A stretch of DNA of 64,000 bases from Xenorhabdus eapokensis (GCF_001908105.1 NZ_MKGQ01000018.1:10737-74736); one strand, 5' to 3'; shown: positions 26,777-36,719, counted from the stretch's first letter. Notes: generated from the letters alone by a model not told the origin. A program made the numbers and translations.

Positions 26777-26802
26777 AGTGCTTACTCGTATTTCAGTAGA
26801 TA

Positions 26803-26830
26803 GATTGCCCGAAATAAAGTTCGGGCAGTC
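26803..26830. terminator. Bidirectional hairpin between uspE and the integrase
   Basis: GATTGCCCGA and TCGGGCAGTC form a 10-bp stem (one G-T pair) between the convergent uspE and integrase genes. Confidence 0.6.
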
Positions 26831-26836
26831 TCACTG

Positions 26837-27847
26837 TTAAAAATTCAGATTTCTGGCGGCATTTCTTAGACGTTCATCTCCGCGTCGATCATACTTTTGG
26901 GTTGTCGTGATACTTGAATGCCCCATTGCATCTTTGACGGTTACGATATCTTCACCATTATCCAGCATGGCTGATGCAAAAGTCCTGCGCAGATCATGTG
27001 GAGCAAATTTTTCTAATCCGCTTTCCATTCTACGGGTTTCAAGAATGTGATAGATGGCTTGATCTGATAAACGGCTATCGGTTACATCATCATGACGACG
27101 AATGCGGGTAAAAAGTGGGCCTGGGTGATCTCCGCGCACTTCATCTATCCAACGATTTAAACGTTCCCATGTTCCTTCCGGCATATAGGACAAGCGTTCT
27201 TTATTCCCTTTTCCCATTACTCTTAATGCTTGTTCACGACGAATAATGTGTTTAATTTCGAGTGAAACAATTTCTGAACGACGAAGCCCACACCCTACAA
27301 GCACACCAATGATGGCTGCGTCACGTAACCCTTTTGTACTGGTATCATTCTCGCAGGTAAAAAATAAAGTTTTTATTTCATAACGCTCAAGTGCCCTGCC
27401 TTTTGGCAACCGATTTCCCCTGACAGATCGCACCTGTTTTATATGTTGAAAATTGTCGGTGTCGAGTTGTTTCATTGACCATGCTTCCAATGCAACTCCT
27501 TTCAAGGCGGAAAGATAAGTATTAATTGTAGCGGGAGCTTTACCCGAATCTGAAAGCATTTCCATAATTGCTTGAATATGATGGCGACGAAGTGCATGCC
27601 AAGTACAGTCATGTACATTTTGGTATCCCAACATTTTTGCCACGATATCCAAAAATGATTTCATGGTCTTGCGACTGCGTTTTGATCCAAGGCTGACAAG
27701 ATAGGCAATTGCAGGATTGTTATGTACCTGCTTTCCCGATACTGATAGCGACATCAGCATACCCTGCTCTTGTTGAGAATCGTTCAGCACGATCAGTGAA
27801 TTCTCATCACTGCTATTTTCATGGTTGAACGGAACAGACATTTCCAT
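26837..27847 (-). CDS. Orphan tyrosine-type site-specific integrase/recombinase
   Basis: A 336-residue tyrosine recombinase with an N-terminal SAM-like core-binding domain (about 50-150) and a C-terminal catalytic domain. Visible catalytic residues are R189 ('VGCGLRRSEIV'), H284 and R287 ('APHDLRRTFA'), H310 ('MGHSSITTTQKY') and nucleophile Y319. The start is ATG 27847, after AAGGAAT, rather than the upstream TTG. No other phage or mobile gene adjoins it: it sits between uspE and pntB, which in E. coli belong to the same general region. It could be a domesticated recombinase or the sole survivor of an integrated element. Confidence 0.85.
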   Translation of the reverse strand: MEMSVPFNHENSSDENSLIVLNDSQQEQGMLMSLSVSGKQVHNNPAIAYLVSLGSKRSRKTMKSFLDIVAKMLGYQNVHDCTWHALRRHHIQAIMEMLSDSGKAPATINTYLSALKGVALEAWSMKQLDTDNFQHIKQVRSVRGNRLPKGRALERYEIKTLFFTCENDTSTKGLRDAAIIGVLVGCGLRRSEIVSLEIKHIIRREQALRVMGKGNKERLSYMPEGTWERLNRWIDEVRGDHPGPLFTRIRRHDDVTDSRLSDQAIYHILETRRMESGLEKFAPHDLRRTFASAMLDNGEDIVTVKDAMGHSSITTTQKYDRRGDERLRNAARNLNF

Positions 27848-28120
27848 TTCCCTATTCCTTGAAGTTTGTTTTTTGTGCAAATTGGAGGCGTTTTAATGGT
27901 TTCGCTCTGTAAAAATTACGTCTAATCACCCACATCATCTTATTCAATAAATCTTACTTTTTCAAATGTATATTTTAATAAGTAGAGTGTTTTTGTCAAA
28001 AATACTCTATCTATCATCATAATTTTATTCTGATAGGTCTTTGTATTTTCTATATATTTATGAATTGACAGTTTTATCATCGCGGCAGTGCAATAAACCC
28101 CTCTTCTAGCCCATGGGCCT

Positions 28121-28168
28121 CTATACCTTCCGGCATAGCTTCCCCGACAATTATCTGGCGGGGTATAG
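28121..28168. other. GC-rich stem-loop segment near the orphan integrase
   Basis: CTATACC (28121-28127) and GGTATAG (28162-28168) enclose an inner CCCCG...CGGGG inverted repeat. The surrounding 28081-28200 is distinctly richer in G and C than its flanks. It could be an attachment site, a small RNA or a relic. No family recognised. Confidence 0.3.
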
Positions 28169-28652
28169 CCTGACGTTTTTAATCTGGGCGCCAACTTATA
28201 TCTCCATTTCATTTTTCTCTATCTCATTACTTATTTTATCTTCCGGTTTATTTTGGCTTAAATTTTCCTTGTAGATGGAGAACCGAATTTTTGAATTTAC
28301 TCGACTTACCACTCGTCGGATCCGGTAGGTAACATAATATTTTGTTTTATGTTTCAATGAAGCAATTTATTGGGTTTTGCAGGGCAAACGGGTCTAAATT
28401 AGATGCTGTCGCATTAAGAAAAATTCGGTCTGTTCACCCACAAAATACATTATGTTAATAGCCACTAAACTACAATATAATATGGTTAAAAAAATGTAAA
28501 TTTTAGGGTTCATTATCATTACTCATGAGCGAGCGCTGGTGGGTTTAATGAGTTAGGTGAAAGAGATTACATTTGTTATCCGGCTGAACAGCATTAATAT
28601 GCTGTCATATTTCAAGAAATAAAATAGAGACTTGTCGAGTGATATAAAAGAA

Positions 28653-28682
28653 AAGAGCTTCGCGTTATAACACGAAGCTCTT
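28653..28682 (-). terminator. Terminator of the pntAB operon
   Basis: AAGAGCTTCG and CGAAGCTCTT form a 10-bp stem just past the pntB stop. On the minus strand it is followed by TTCTTTTAT, a good U tract. Confidence 0.8.
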
Positions 28683-28703
28683 AGGATTTTGAGATTGTTT
28701 GAG

Positions 28704-30107
28704 TTATAAAGCCAGAAGAATGGCTTCTACACTTTCTTTCGCATCACCAAACAACATTTGTGTATTATCTTTAAAGAATAATGGATTTTGCACTCCGGCA
28801 TATCCCGTATTCATCGAACGTTTAAATACGATGACATTTTGTGCTTTCCAAACCTCCAAAACTGGCATGCCAGCAATAAGGCTTGAAGGATCTTCCTGAG
28901 CGGCTGGGTTTACGGTGTCATTGGCTCCTATCACTAAAACCGTATCCGTTTCAGAAAAGTCGTCGTTAATTTCATCCAGTTCCAAGACAATATCATAAGG
29001 AACTTTAGCTTCGGCAAGTAATACGTTCATATGACCTGGCAACCGCCCCGCAACAGGATGAATGCCAAAGCGAACATTTATGCCCTTCTCTCGTAATTTG
29101 GCTGTAATGTCATGAACAGGATACTGCGCCTGAGCAACGGCCATACCATAGCCTGGGGTAATGATAACGGAAGTGGAATTTTTCAACAGTTCAGCGACAT
29201 CTTCCGCAGTTGTTTCGCGGTACTCTCCTAGCTCTTGATCATCACCTGAAGAACTGCCATCTGTACCGAAACCGCCAGCAATGACACTGATAAAGGAACG
29301 GTTCATTGCTTTACACATAATATAAGAAAGAATTGCTCCTGAAGAACCCACTAAAGCACCTGTGACGATCAACAAGTCATTACTTAACATGAAACCGGCT
29401 GCCGCTGCCGCCCAGCCTGAATATGAGTTCAGCATGGAAATAACGACTGGCATATCTGCACCGCCAATCGAGGCAACTAAATGCCAGCCAAAAGCGAGAG
29501 CGATAACTGTCATCACCAGTAAAGTGAAGACTTGCAAGCCAACACTTTCTGTTTTGATAAAGGTGAACATTAAGATCAAGGAGACAACCAATGCTGCCAG
29601 ATTAAGTTTGTGCCGATGTGGCAACATCAATGGCTTGGATGAGATTTTCCCACGTAATTTACCAAATGCCACAATTGAACCAGTGAAGGTTACGGCACCA
29701 ATAAATATCCCAAGGAAAACTTCTGTCAGGTGAATATTTACCATAATAGAGCTGGCAAAAATATCATGGGTGATAAAACTATTGAACCCAACCAGAACCG
29801 CCGCCAATCCGACAAAACTGTGCAGGATAGCCACCAATTCTGGCATTTCAGTCATCTCCACTTTTTTGGCAAGACGAATACCAATAACTGCCCCGATGAC
29901 CATTGCTAAAATAATCCAACCAGTTTTGCCAGTATCAGGCCCTAAGATTGTGGCAACCAGCGCAATCGCCATACCAACGATGCCAAAAATGTTACCGCGT
30001 CTGGCGCTTTCATGACGGGAAAGTCCGGCAAGGCTGAAAATAAACAAAATGGCGGCAACAATATAGGCTGCTGTCACTATTCCGCTCGATATTACTCCGT
30101 TCGACAT
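28704..30107 (-). CDS. pntB: NAD(P) transhydrogenase subunit beta
   Basis: A 467-residue PntB: an N-terminal membrane domain of about nine helices, then a soluble NADP(H)-binding domain with '[20 protein letters not shown]' and '[20 protein letters not shown]', both diagnostic. With PntA it couples hydride transfer between NADH and NADP+ to proton flow across the inner membrane, supplying NADPH. It starts 10 bases after the pntA stop, so the two are co-transcribed. Confidence 0.97.
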   Translation of the reverse strand: MSNGVISSGIVTAAYIVAAILFIFSLAGLSRHESARRGNIFGIVGMAIALVATILGPDTGKTGWIILAMVIGAVIGIRLAKKVEMTEMPELVAILHSFVGLAAVLVGFNSFITHDIFASSIMVNIHLTEVFLGIFIGAVTFTGSIVAFGKLRGKISSKPLMLPHRHKLNLAALVVSLILMFTFIKTESVGLQVFTLLVMTVIALAFGWHLVASIGGADMPVVISMLNSYSGWAAAAAGFMLSNDLLIVTGALVGSSGAILSYIMCKAMNRSFISVIAGGFGTDGSSSGDDQELGEYRETTAEDVAELLKNSTSVIITPGYGMAVAQAQYPVHDITAKLREKGINVRFGIHPVAGRLPGHMNVLLAEAKVPYDIVLELDEINDDFSETDTVLVIGANDTVNPAAQEDPSSLIAGMPVLEVWKAQNVIVFKRSMNTGYAGVQNPLFFKDNTQMLFGDAKESVEAILLAL

Positions 30108-30117
30108 AAGTCCCCCC

Positions 30118-31653
30118 CTATCCTTTACGAAACATTTTCAGCATACGTTGAGTGACCGTAAAGCCACCGAAAATATTAATGCTGGCAATTAACACGGCAA
30201 TGAATGAAAAGAAACTTACCCATCCCCCTTCTCCAATTTGCAGTACGGCTCCAACCACAATGATCCCGGAAATCGCATTGGTAACGGACATTAATGGTGT
30301 GTGCAACGAATGGCTGACATTCCAGACAACGTAATAACCCACCACACAGGACAAGGCAAAAACAGTAAAATGAGATAAGAATTCTTTTGGCGCAACGTGT
30401 GCTAACCAGCCATACAGAATTATCGCTAGCGCGAGTGATCCATATTTCAGCCACGGAGATTTAGGCTTTTCTACTGGTTTCTCTTCTTTTTTTACTGACG
30501 TCGGTTTGGCAGTTGTTGGTTGGATAGAAACCTGGATAGGCGGAGCGGGCCATGTGATTTTACCTTGTTTAATGACAGTAACACCACGAACAACGACATC
30601 ATCAAAATCAATGGTGATTTCTCCATTTTTCTCTTTGCACAGTAGTTTCAGCAAATTGACCAGGTTTGAACCATAGAGTTGTGATGATTGAGTGGGCAAT
30701 CGGCTAGGCAGGTCGGTATAGCCGATAATTTTTACCCCATTGGCTGTCACGATAAGCTTATTGGCTTGCGTATATTCACAGTTACCCCCATTTTGGGCAG
30801 CCAGATCGACAATCACGCTACCTGGCTTCATAGAATCAACCATTTCTTTCGTGATAAGCCGTGGTGCCGGTTTCCCCGGAATTAATGCTGTTGTAACGAT
30901 AATGTCGACTTCTTTTGCTTGTGCAGAAAACAATTCCATTTCTGCTTTGATAAAAGTTTCTGACATCACTTTTGCATAACCATCACCTCTACCCGCTTCT
31001 TCTTTGAAATTCAATTCCAAGAATTCAGCTCCCATGCTTTGTACTTGTTCCTTCACTTCCGGACGTGTATCAAAAGCACGGACAATTGCACCAAGGCTAC
31101 CGGCAGCACCAATTGCCGCTAATCCGGCAACCCCCGCACCAATAATCATGACCTTAGCTGGTGGTATTTTGCCTGCCGCTGTAATTTGTCCCGTGAAAAA
31201 ACAACCAAATTCATGAGCGGATTCAACAATGGCACGATAACCTGCAATGTTTGCCATTGAGCTAAGAGCATCTAAGGATTGTGCGCGGGAAATGCGTGGA
31301 ACTGCGTCCATAGCAAAAACAGTGACCTTACGCTCTGCTAATTTTGCCATTAATGCCGGATTTTGCGCTGGCCAAATAAAACTAATCAGCGTAGCCCCTT
31401 CTTTCATTAAGGCAATTTCATCATCTTCTGGGGCGTTAACTTTTAAAATGATATCTGATTGCCAAACTGAGTGGATTTCTGCTATATCAGCCCCTGCTTT
31501 TTGATAAGCAACATCATCAAAACTAGCAAGTTGTCCTGCTCCTGTCTCAACTGTGACGTCAAACCCCAATTTCTGCAATTGCTCCACGGTTGATGGTGTG
31601 GCTGCAACGCGTGCCTCATTGGAAAGTCGCTCTTTCGGTACACCAATACGCAT
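30118..31653 (-). CDS. pntA: NAD(P) transhydrogenase subunit alpha
   Basis: A 511-residue PntA of normal length. It has an NAD(H)-binding alanine-dehydrogenase-like domain ('[20 protein letters not shown]', '[20 protein letters not shown]', '[20 protein letters not shown]') and four C-terminal membrane helices from about residue 400. It partners PntB. Upstream, divergent and 386 bases away, is ydgH, as in E. coli. Confidence 0.97.
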   Translation of the reverse strand: MRIGVPKERLSNEARVAATPSTVEQLQKLGFDVTVETGAGQLASFDDVAYQKAGADIAEIHSVWQSDIILKVNAPEDDEIALMKEGATLISFIWPAQNPALMAKLAERKVTVFAMDAVPRISRAQSLDALSSMANIAGYRAIVESAHEFGCFFTGQITAAGKIPPAKVMIIGAGVAGLAAIGAAGSLGAIVRAFDTRPEVKEQVQSMGAEFLELNFKEEAGRGDGYAKVMSETFIKAEMELFSAQAKEVDIIVTTALIPGKPAPRLITKEMVDSMKPGSVIVDLAAQNGGNCEYTQANKLIVTANGVKIIGYTDLPSRLPTQSSQLYGSNLVNLLKLLCKEKNGEITIDFDDVVVRGVTVIKQGKITWPAPPIQVSIQPTTAKPTSVKKEEKPVEKPKSPWLKYGSLALAIILYGWLAHVAPKEFLSHFTVFALSCVVGYYVVWNVSHSLHTPLMSVTNAISGIIVVGAVLQIGEGGWVSFFSFIAVLIASINIFGGFTVTQRMLKMFRKG

Positions 31654-32039
31654 AATGTTTCCTTCTTTAAGAATGAAATATTGCTGATTATTACCCTGTT
31701 GAAGCCTATTTAACGATTAGATTGACTTTATTACTGCTATCAGCAGAACCTATCAATAGAATACCAAATAGTAACTTAATGAAAATAATGTCAACGAATT
31801 ATCATAAAATCAGAAAAACAAAATGACCTTTTAATGTAAACAATTAGTTAGCTCGTATAACTTACTATAATTAGTAAAATTCTTAGTGTCATATATTAAA
31901 AGCTAGTAACAGTTTCTTTAGAAGGCATAATTTCTTGCGACAATTAGCATTATTACATGTAATAATTGCGTTCTATGTGATGCATAACAATGTTCAGCAC
32001 GTTATAAATATTTTAGTGCGCAAGGCGAAAGGATTTTTT
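31654..32039. other. Divergent promoter region of pntAB and ydgH
   Basis: This AT-rich gap of 386 bases holds both promoters. No RNA gene or clear operator was seen. The frame open from 31935 into ydgH lacks a signal sequence and was not accepted as coding. Confidence 0.5.
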
Positions 32040-32993
32040 ATGAAGCTGAAGACAACGATCATCGCTACCGCGATGTTCTCACTAACCATGATAACCACTG
32101 CACATGCAGCGAAAGAATTAACTCCAGAGCAAGCGGCTGAGCTGAAACCTTTTGAGCGAATTTCAGTTACTGGTCGTTTTAATGCAATTTATGAAGCTGC
32201 GGATGCGGTTTCTCGTCAGGCAGATAAAAAAGGTGCTGACAGTTTTTACATTCAGAGTCTTGATGATCTTAATGGACGTGGTAATTTGCGTGTTGTCGCC
32301 GATTTATACCACAAAGATGCGGAAAAAGCAGATAAAACTCCTAACTATCGCATCTATCATGGCATCAAAGAGTTACCTAAAACTGAAGCCATTACTTTAG
32401 AGCCTTTCGATACTGTAACTGTTAATGGTTATTTCCCGACCGACCCTGACCTGAAAGAAGCTATCGCCAAAGCGGCTAAAAAGAAAAATGCTGCATCATT
32501 CTTCATTGTCCGTGATATTGCACCGAATAATGGTGGAAACCAAATAGTCACTGCATATGTTTATAAAGAGGATGCGCCGAAACGTAAAGTTCAGTCTAAT
32601 GAAGCTGTGATCCCAGCCGATTCTGAAGCAGGACGCCAGGCTCTGGCACAAGGTGGAGAGGAAGCCAAAAAAGTCGAAATTCCAGGTGTTGCTTCTTCAA
32701 CTTCAACAAGCAATGTGGTTGGTCGATTTTTTGAAACCCAGTCATCAAAAGGTGGTCGTTACACTGTAACTTTACCTGATGGCACAAAAATTCAAGAGTT
32801 GAATAAAGCATCCGCCGCTCTGATGGCTCCATTCGATTCCGTCACCTTTTCAGGTTATTACACTACTGCCCCTGAAATTTCTTATCAGGTTGCTAAGCGT
32901 GCAGCAGAGAAAGGTGCAAAATACTACCATATCACACGGGAATGGCAGTCTAATGGTGGTAACGTTACCATCAGTGCAGATTTATTCAAATAA
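32040..32993 (+). CDS. ydgH: YdgH, periplasmic DUF1471 (BhsA/McbA-type) protein
   Basis: A 317-residue exported protein matching E. coli YdgH along its length. The signal peptide ends 'TTAHAA' and three DUF1471 repeats follow ('FERISVTGRFNAIYEAADAV', 'FDTVTVNGYFPTDPDLKEAI', 'FDSVTFSGYYTTAPEISYQV'). Family members are small periplasmic stress and biofilm proteins. The start is ATG 32040, giving the proper signal peptide; the longer frame from 31935 is not supported. Confidence 0.93.
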   Translation: MKLKTTIIATAMFSLTMITTAHAAKELTPEQAAELKPFERISVTGRFNAIYEAADAVSRQADKKGADSFYIQSLDDLNGRGNLRVVADLYHKDAEKADKTPNYRIYHGIKELPKTEAITLEPFDTVTVNGYFPTDPDLKEAIAKAAKKKNAASFFIVRDIAPNNGGNQIVTAYVYKEDAPKRKVQSNEAVIPADSEAGRQALAQGGEEAKKVEIPGVASSTSTSNVVGRFFETQSSKGGRYTVTLPDGTKIQELNKASAALMAPFDSVTFSGYYTTAPEISYQVAKRAAEKGAKYYHITREWQSNGGNVTISADLFK

Positions 32994-33021
32994 TCATAGA
33001 TTGTAATTCAGCCATTCCTGG

Positions 33022-33050
33022 AAAAGGCACAAAGAATACTTGTGCCTTTT
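33022..33050 (+). terminator. Terminator of ydgH
   Basis: AAAAGGCACAA and TTGTGCCTTTT form an 11-bp stem ending in a T run, soon after the ydgH stop. Confidence 0.85.
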
Positions 33051-33260
33051 ATGCATAAAATTTATGTTTTTTTGCATAATAAACCATTGCATACAATCCT
33101 TTCACTCCGTAGAATCGCCCTGTTTTTGGATTTATCGACTAAAACGGTTCTGCAATCCATCGCATGGATGCAATCAATATCCAATATTGTTCGATATTCA
33201 GAACTAGTGTTCTAGTGTTCTGGCTAATCGTGTCGATTATATTTTTTTAGGAACGTATCT

Positions 33261-34652
33261 TTGGAAAAGAAATTAGGCCTTACGTCTCTGACCGCACTGG
33301 TATTCAGTTCTATGGTCGGTGCCGGCGTATTCAGTTTGCCGCAAAACATGGCGCAAGCAGGCAGTCCCGCTGCATTAATAATTGGTTGGGGAATAACAGG
33401 CATTGGTATTCTCTTTTTAGCCACTTCCTTACTTTTACTTTCACGATTGCGTCCTGATTTGGATAGCGGTATTTTTACTTACGCAAGAGAGGGTTTTGGG
33501 GAGTTAGTTGGATTTTGTTCTGCATGGGGATACTGGTTCTGTGCCATTATTGCCAATGTTTCTTACTTAGTTATTGTCTTTGCTGCGTTAAGTTTTTTCA
33601 CTGATACCGAACACTCAATAATTTTTGGTGATGGCAATACTTGGCAATCGTTAATCGGTGAGTCTATTTTACTTTGGTTTGTTCATTGGCTGGTATTGCG
33701 TGGTGTGCAAACGGCTGCGGGAGTTAATCTGCTGGCGACAATGGCAAAACTATTACCATTAACCCTATTTATTATCTTAGCTGTCATCGCTTTCAAAATG
33801 GATGTGTTTTCATTTGATTTCAGCGGTATTGAGATGGGCGTTCCTGTTTGGCAGCAAGTTAAAGACACGATGCTAATTACATTGTGGGTTTTTATCGGTG
33901 TTGAAGGTGCAGTTGTTGTTTCAGCCAGAGCCAGAAGACGCCAGGATATTGGTATCGCAACTGTACTAGCTGTGATTTCAGCATTAGGGGTATATGTGCT
34001 GGTTTCCCTGCTTTCACTAGGGTTAGTCACCAGACCTGAATTAGCGGTTATGCGTAACCCTTCTATGGCAACTTTGATGGTCGAGTTAATGGGGTCTGCG
34101 GGTGAAATTGTGATTGTTGCTGGCTTAATCATCTCTGTTTGTGGCGCTTACTTGAGCTGGACAATTATGGCAGCAGAAGTACCATTTATTGCTTCCTTAC
34201 ACGGCTCATTTCCTAAAGTCTTTAAAAAACAAAACAGCAAGAAAGCGCCTGAATCATCACTTTGGATCACTAATGGTGCGATCCAACTCTCTTTGGTTTT
34301 AATTTGGTTAAGTGGCAGTAATTACAACACGTTACTTTCTATTGCTTCTGAGATGATCCTTGTCCCCTACTTTCTTGTCGGTGCATTTTTAGTGAAAGTT
34401 GCCTTTCAACGTGGTAGCCGTGCTTTACTCTTTATTGCTCTGGGTTCTTGTACCTATGGATTATGGTTACTTTATGCTTCTGGGCTCATGAACCTATTAC
34501 TTTCGGTAGTACTATACGTTCCTGGATTGCTGGTTTTTCTGTACGCTCGCAGACAAAATCAGGAAAGAATACCGTTAACGATTACAGAAAAATCGATTAT
34601 TGTGATTTTGTTTTTAATAGCGCTCCCGTCTACATGGCAATTAATGCACTAA
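33261..34652 (+). CDS. ydgI: YdgI/ArcD-type amino acid antiporter (APC family)
   Basis: A 463-residue membrane protein of about 12-13 helices, matching E. coli YdgI (arginine:ornithine antiporter-like) from 'MEKKLGLTSLTALVFSSMVG' through 'LITLWVFIGVEGAVVVSARA'. The start is TTG 33261 with weak GGAA upstream; the homologue begins at the same residue. The pntB-pntA-ydgH-ydgI order is that of E. coli. The exact exchange substrates are inferred from the family. Confidence 0.92.
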   Translation: MEKKLGLTSLTALVFSSMVGAGVFSLPQNMAQAGSPAALIIGWGITGIGILFLATSLLLLSRLRPDLDSGIFTYAREGFGELVGFCSAWGYWFCAIIANVSYLVIVFAALSFFTDTEHSIIFGDGNTWQSLIGESILLWFVHWLVLRGVQTAAGVNLLATMAKLLPLTLFIILAVIAFKMDVFSFDFSGIEMGVPVWQQVKDTMLITLWVFIGVEGAVVVSARARRRQDIGIATVLAVISALGVYVLVSLLSLGLVTRPELAVMRNPSMATLMVELMGSAGEIVIVAGLIISVCGAYLSWTIMAAEVPFIASLHGSFPKVFKKQNSKKAPESSLWITNGAIQLSLVLIWLSGSNYNTLLSIASEMILVPYFLVGAFLVKVAFQRGSRALLFIALGSCTYGLWLLYASGLMNLLLSVVLYVPGLLVFLYARRQNQERIPLTITEKSIIVILFLIALPSTWQLMH

Positions 34653-35038
34653 TAATAATTACAACACAGCGTATTAGCTGTCTCTTAAAAAGTTAACTAT
34701 TCCAAAGAATCCGGCCTTTGTGCCGGTTTTTTAATGTTCCATTGTTTGTTGACCTTTGGTGTGAAGACAGGTACGCCCCCGTGTCATCGCTTGTCCAGTA
34801 AAAAACAATGGCTTAAAAAAGTATTGATCTGACATTTTAATTGTGGGAATATGAGGCTGCTAATCATAGCTACATATCAAACTAAACTGTCCAACAGAGC
34901 ATCAGAATCCACTCTTATCCTTTTATAAACCACTAACTTAAAATATTTGCCACAACTCCCTATTGCCTGTTACCGATTTATAAAAACAGGGAATTTGAGA
35001 TTGAGAGAAAATTTATATTCTTTTGGAAGGATAATATT
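34653..35038. other. Gap between ydgI and the small exported peptide gene
   Basis: It contains the ydgI terminator and then about 300 bases with no recognisable gene. It is presumably the promoter region for the peptide gene at 35039. Confidence 0.45.
34711..34732 (+). terminator. Terminator of ydgI
   Basis: CCGGC-CTTTGT-GCCGG followed by six T's is a short but classical intrinsic terminator. Confidence 0.85.
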
Positions 35039-35245
35039 ATGAAAAGAATAATTTTAGCCTTATCAATAACTTTAGCCATCTTTTCTAGTTTCGGTGTAGG
35101 TATTGCAAATGCACAAGAAGCAAACATTGGATTCTTAAATCCCAATATTATCTACGCTTACGCTTGTGAAGGTAACACTGATTGCATGAAAAATTGTGCA
35201 GCTAAATTATGGTGGTCGTTTTTCCTGTTAGGTTTATGTATTTAA
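35039..35245 (+). CDS. Small exported Cys-containing peptide, family unknown
   Basis: A 68-residue product with a clear signal peptide (residues 1-25, cleavage expected after 'GIANA') and a mature part of about 43 residues. The mature part carries four cysteines, C43, C49, C53 and C67, and a hydrophobic end 'KLWWSFFLLGLCI'. The ribosome binding site GGAAGGA is well placed and a strong terminator follows, so this is a genuine single-gene unit. I recognise no family. A disulfide-bonded secreted peptide (toxin, bacteriocin, signal or envelope peptide) is possible; no immunity or export gene is adjacent. Confidence 0.7.
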   Translation: MKRIILALSITLAIFSSFGVGIANAQEANIGFLNPNIIYAYACEGNTDCMKNCAAKLWWSFFLLGLCI

Positions 35246-35290
35246 TAATATGATTTCAATCAATCCAGAAAGCATATAATTCATTCACAG

Positions 35291-35324
35291 GCCCTACATA
35301 GTTGTATCTATGTGGGGCTTTGTT
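35291..35324 (+). terminator. Terminator of the small peptide gene
   Basis: GCCCTACATAG and CTATGTGGGGC form an 11-bp stem with one G-T pair, followed by TTTGTTTG. Confidence 0.8.
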
Positions 35325-35430
35325 TGAATGTGGTCATCGTTTGAACCGTCTCTTTTGCGTGTTATCCACTCTTGGTGGAATTTAGTTTAGTGTTTTGATT
35401 GCGTTTTTTTGGATTAATTTTTTTATTTAT

Positions 35431-35446
35431 AAGTATGTTGTAACTA
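35431..35446 (+). repeat. Left copy of 16-bp direct repeat flanking the fimbrial operon
   Basis: AAGTATGTTGTAACTA is identical to 41192-41207 on the far side of the operon and in the same orientation. The flanking bases show further loose similarity (TTTAGTT before, GTAGGCG/TTAGGCG after). Confidence 0.65.
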
Positions 35447-35988
35447 AAAAAAGGTAGGCGCAGGTCGTTTTAAAGCCAATCCATAAGAATTAATTCTGTT
35501 TTTGTATCAAAATATTCCTCAAATATATAGAATCCGAACTATGTCAGGGTATTAGTCATAAAGATTTTATCAATTAAAAGTTAACTTTAAGCAAATGTAA
35601 TTCATTTTCATTTATCTTAAAAAGAGAGATAACCTCTTACATAATCACAATAATTAGGGGTAAAAATTAAAAGATAGATTTTGTGTTACAAATAAATAAT
35701 AAATGCATAATTTTTAGTTAAACTTTTAACAAAGAAGAAAAATTCAAACGTATTATGTGTTTTGCATTATTTTTATTTTTACAAAATGTCAGTAATTAAT
35801 AATTAATCTTATAAAACAGAATAAAAGCTCATTGAAGTTCAGAAAAAAATCTATGTTATGCATAACAATGCTATTAATTTTATTCTAATAGCTGAAAACT
35901 TCAAATTATGAGATTAGTCAAGTTATTATTTTGATCTTTGTTAATTAATCGCTACTATATTTTTCACCTTATCTATTGATGAGGAAAT

Positions 35989-36021
35989 ATGAAAAGTTGT
36001 TTCGTTGTTTATCAGAAGTAA
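35989..36021 (+). CDS. Possible ten-residue leader peptide of the fimbrial operon
   Basis: A GAGGAAAT ribosome-binding-like sequence precedes ATG at 35989, which opens a frame encoding MKSCFVVYQK and then stops. It lies downstream of a promoter-like sequence and 16 bases before a hairpin, ahead of the fimbrial subunit gene. The layout recalls a translated leader, but this is based on position alone. Confidence 0.3.
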   Translation: MKSCFVVYQK

Positions 36022-36037
36022 ACCTAATCAACTCGTT

Positions 36038-36055
36038 GCCGTATTTATGTACGGC
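36038..36055 (+). promoter_or_regulatory. Leader hairpin before the fimbrial subunit gene
   Basis: GCCGTA-TTTATG-TACGGC is a perfect 6-bp stem between the possible leader peptide and the subunit start at 36123. It lacks a T run and may be an attenuation, processing or mRNA-stability element. Confidence 0.4.
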
Positions 36056-36122
36056 ATTAACATTAACCCAATAATCTGTTTCTCTGTCGAATAAGTTCGT
36101 CAGAAGTAGGATGCATTAAGAA

Positions 36123-36653
36123 ATGAAAACCAAGTTAATTATTTCAACTTTATTTGTTTCATCCGTATTTATGTCCGCTACCCATGCTGCTGATGGGCAA
36201 ATTAAATTTACAGGCAAGATTACTGCTACTGCGTGTAAAATTGATTCAAATTCGGCTAACCAAACCGTAAATATGGGTACTATCAGTTCAAGTTCATTAA
36301 ATGGATTGAATAGTACTTCTGCTGCTACCCGTTTTAGTATCAAATTGACTGACTGCCCGAAAGATTATAAACAAGCTCAGGTTAGATTTGACGGCCAACC
36401 GGACAAAACCAACAGCGGACTTTTAGCGTTAAACGGTAATGGAGGAGAGAATCCTGCCAAAGGTGTTGCAATTGCACTTTATGAAGATGACAGCTATACC
36501 CCAATCGATCTAGCAAAAAATTCACGTCCTCAATATTTCTCACAGAGAAAAGCAGAAGAATTGAAATTCATTGCCAAATACATGGCAACAGCTGATTCTG
36601 TGACTCCAGGTGCGGGTGACGCGGTCGCTAATTTCACTATTATCTATAACTAA
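36123..36653 (+). CDS. Major fimbrial subunit (type 1 pilin)
   Basis: A 176-residue pilin. It has a signal peptide ending 'SATHAA', a donor strand region, the conserved cysteine pair (in 'TATACKIDS' and 'LTDCPKDY'), and the C-terminal beta-zipper motif 'ANFTIIYN' with the penultimate Tyr. It is the structural rod subunit, assembled by the chaperone and usher encoded next. First gene of a four-gene operon. Confidence 0.92.
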   Translation: MKTKLIISTLFVSSVFMSATHAADGQIKFTGKITATACKIDSNSANQTVNMGTISSSSLNGLNSTSAATRFSIKLTDCPKDYKQAQVRFDGQPDKTNSGLLALNGNGGENPAKGVAIALYEDDSYTPIDLAKNSRPQYFSQRKAEELKFIAKYMATADSVTPGAGDAVANFTIIYN

Positions 36654-36719
36654 AGGAAATTATGGCAGGGAAGCCAAAACAATATCACTCTGGTCTAAAT
36701 ATTGTTTGGAGCGACCACT

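Larger units (their letters stand above)
27848..28703. other. Long non-coding gap upstream of the integrase
   Basis: This 856-base gap separates the integrase start from pntB. It has the GC-rich structured segment at 28081-28200 in AT-rich surroundings, a perfect hairpin ACAGCAT-TAAT-ATGCTGT at 28588-28605, and the pntB terminator. No convincing coding frame is present. It may contain the recombinase target site. Confidence 0.5.
35246..36122. other. Long regulatory gap upstream of the fimbrial operon
   Basis: This is 877 bases of AT-rich DNA. It contains the peptide terminator, one copy of the flanking 16-bp repeat, the palindrome GTTATGCATAAC (35855-35866), a promoter-like TTGATC-16-TACTAT (35931-35958), a possible ten-codon leader and a hairpin just before the fimbrial start. 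I found no long inverted repeats that would mark an invertible promoter. Confidence 0.5.

Noticed and set aside
27940..28212. Minus-strand 90-codon frame upstream of the integrase
   Set aside because: Its composition looks like translated structured non-coding DNA, it has no ribosome binding site and no recognisable motif.
30176..30454. 92-codon frame inside pntA
   Set aside because: It is a shifted frame of the conserved pntA coding sequence on the same strand.
35855..35866. Palindrome GTTATGCATAAC as a regulator site
   Set aside because: Part of it (ATGCATAACAATG) also occurs before ydgH, but the surroundings differ and two partial matches in AT-rich DNA are weak evidence.
35246..36122. 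Invertible fimbrial promoter, as in phase-variable fimbriae
   Set aside because: I searched by eye for paired long inverted repeats around the promoter region and found only short palindromes. The nearest recombinase gene is 8 kb away.
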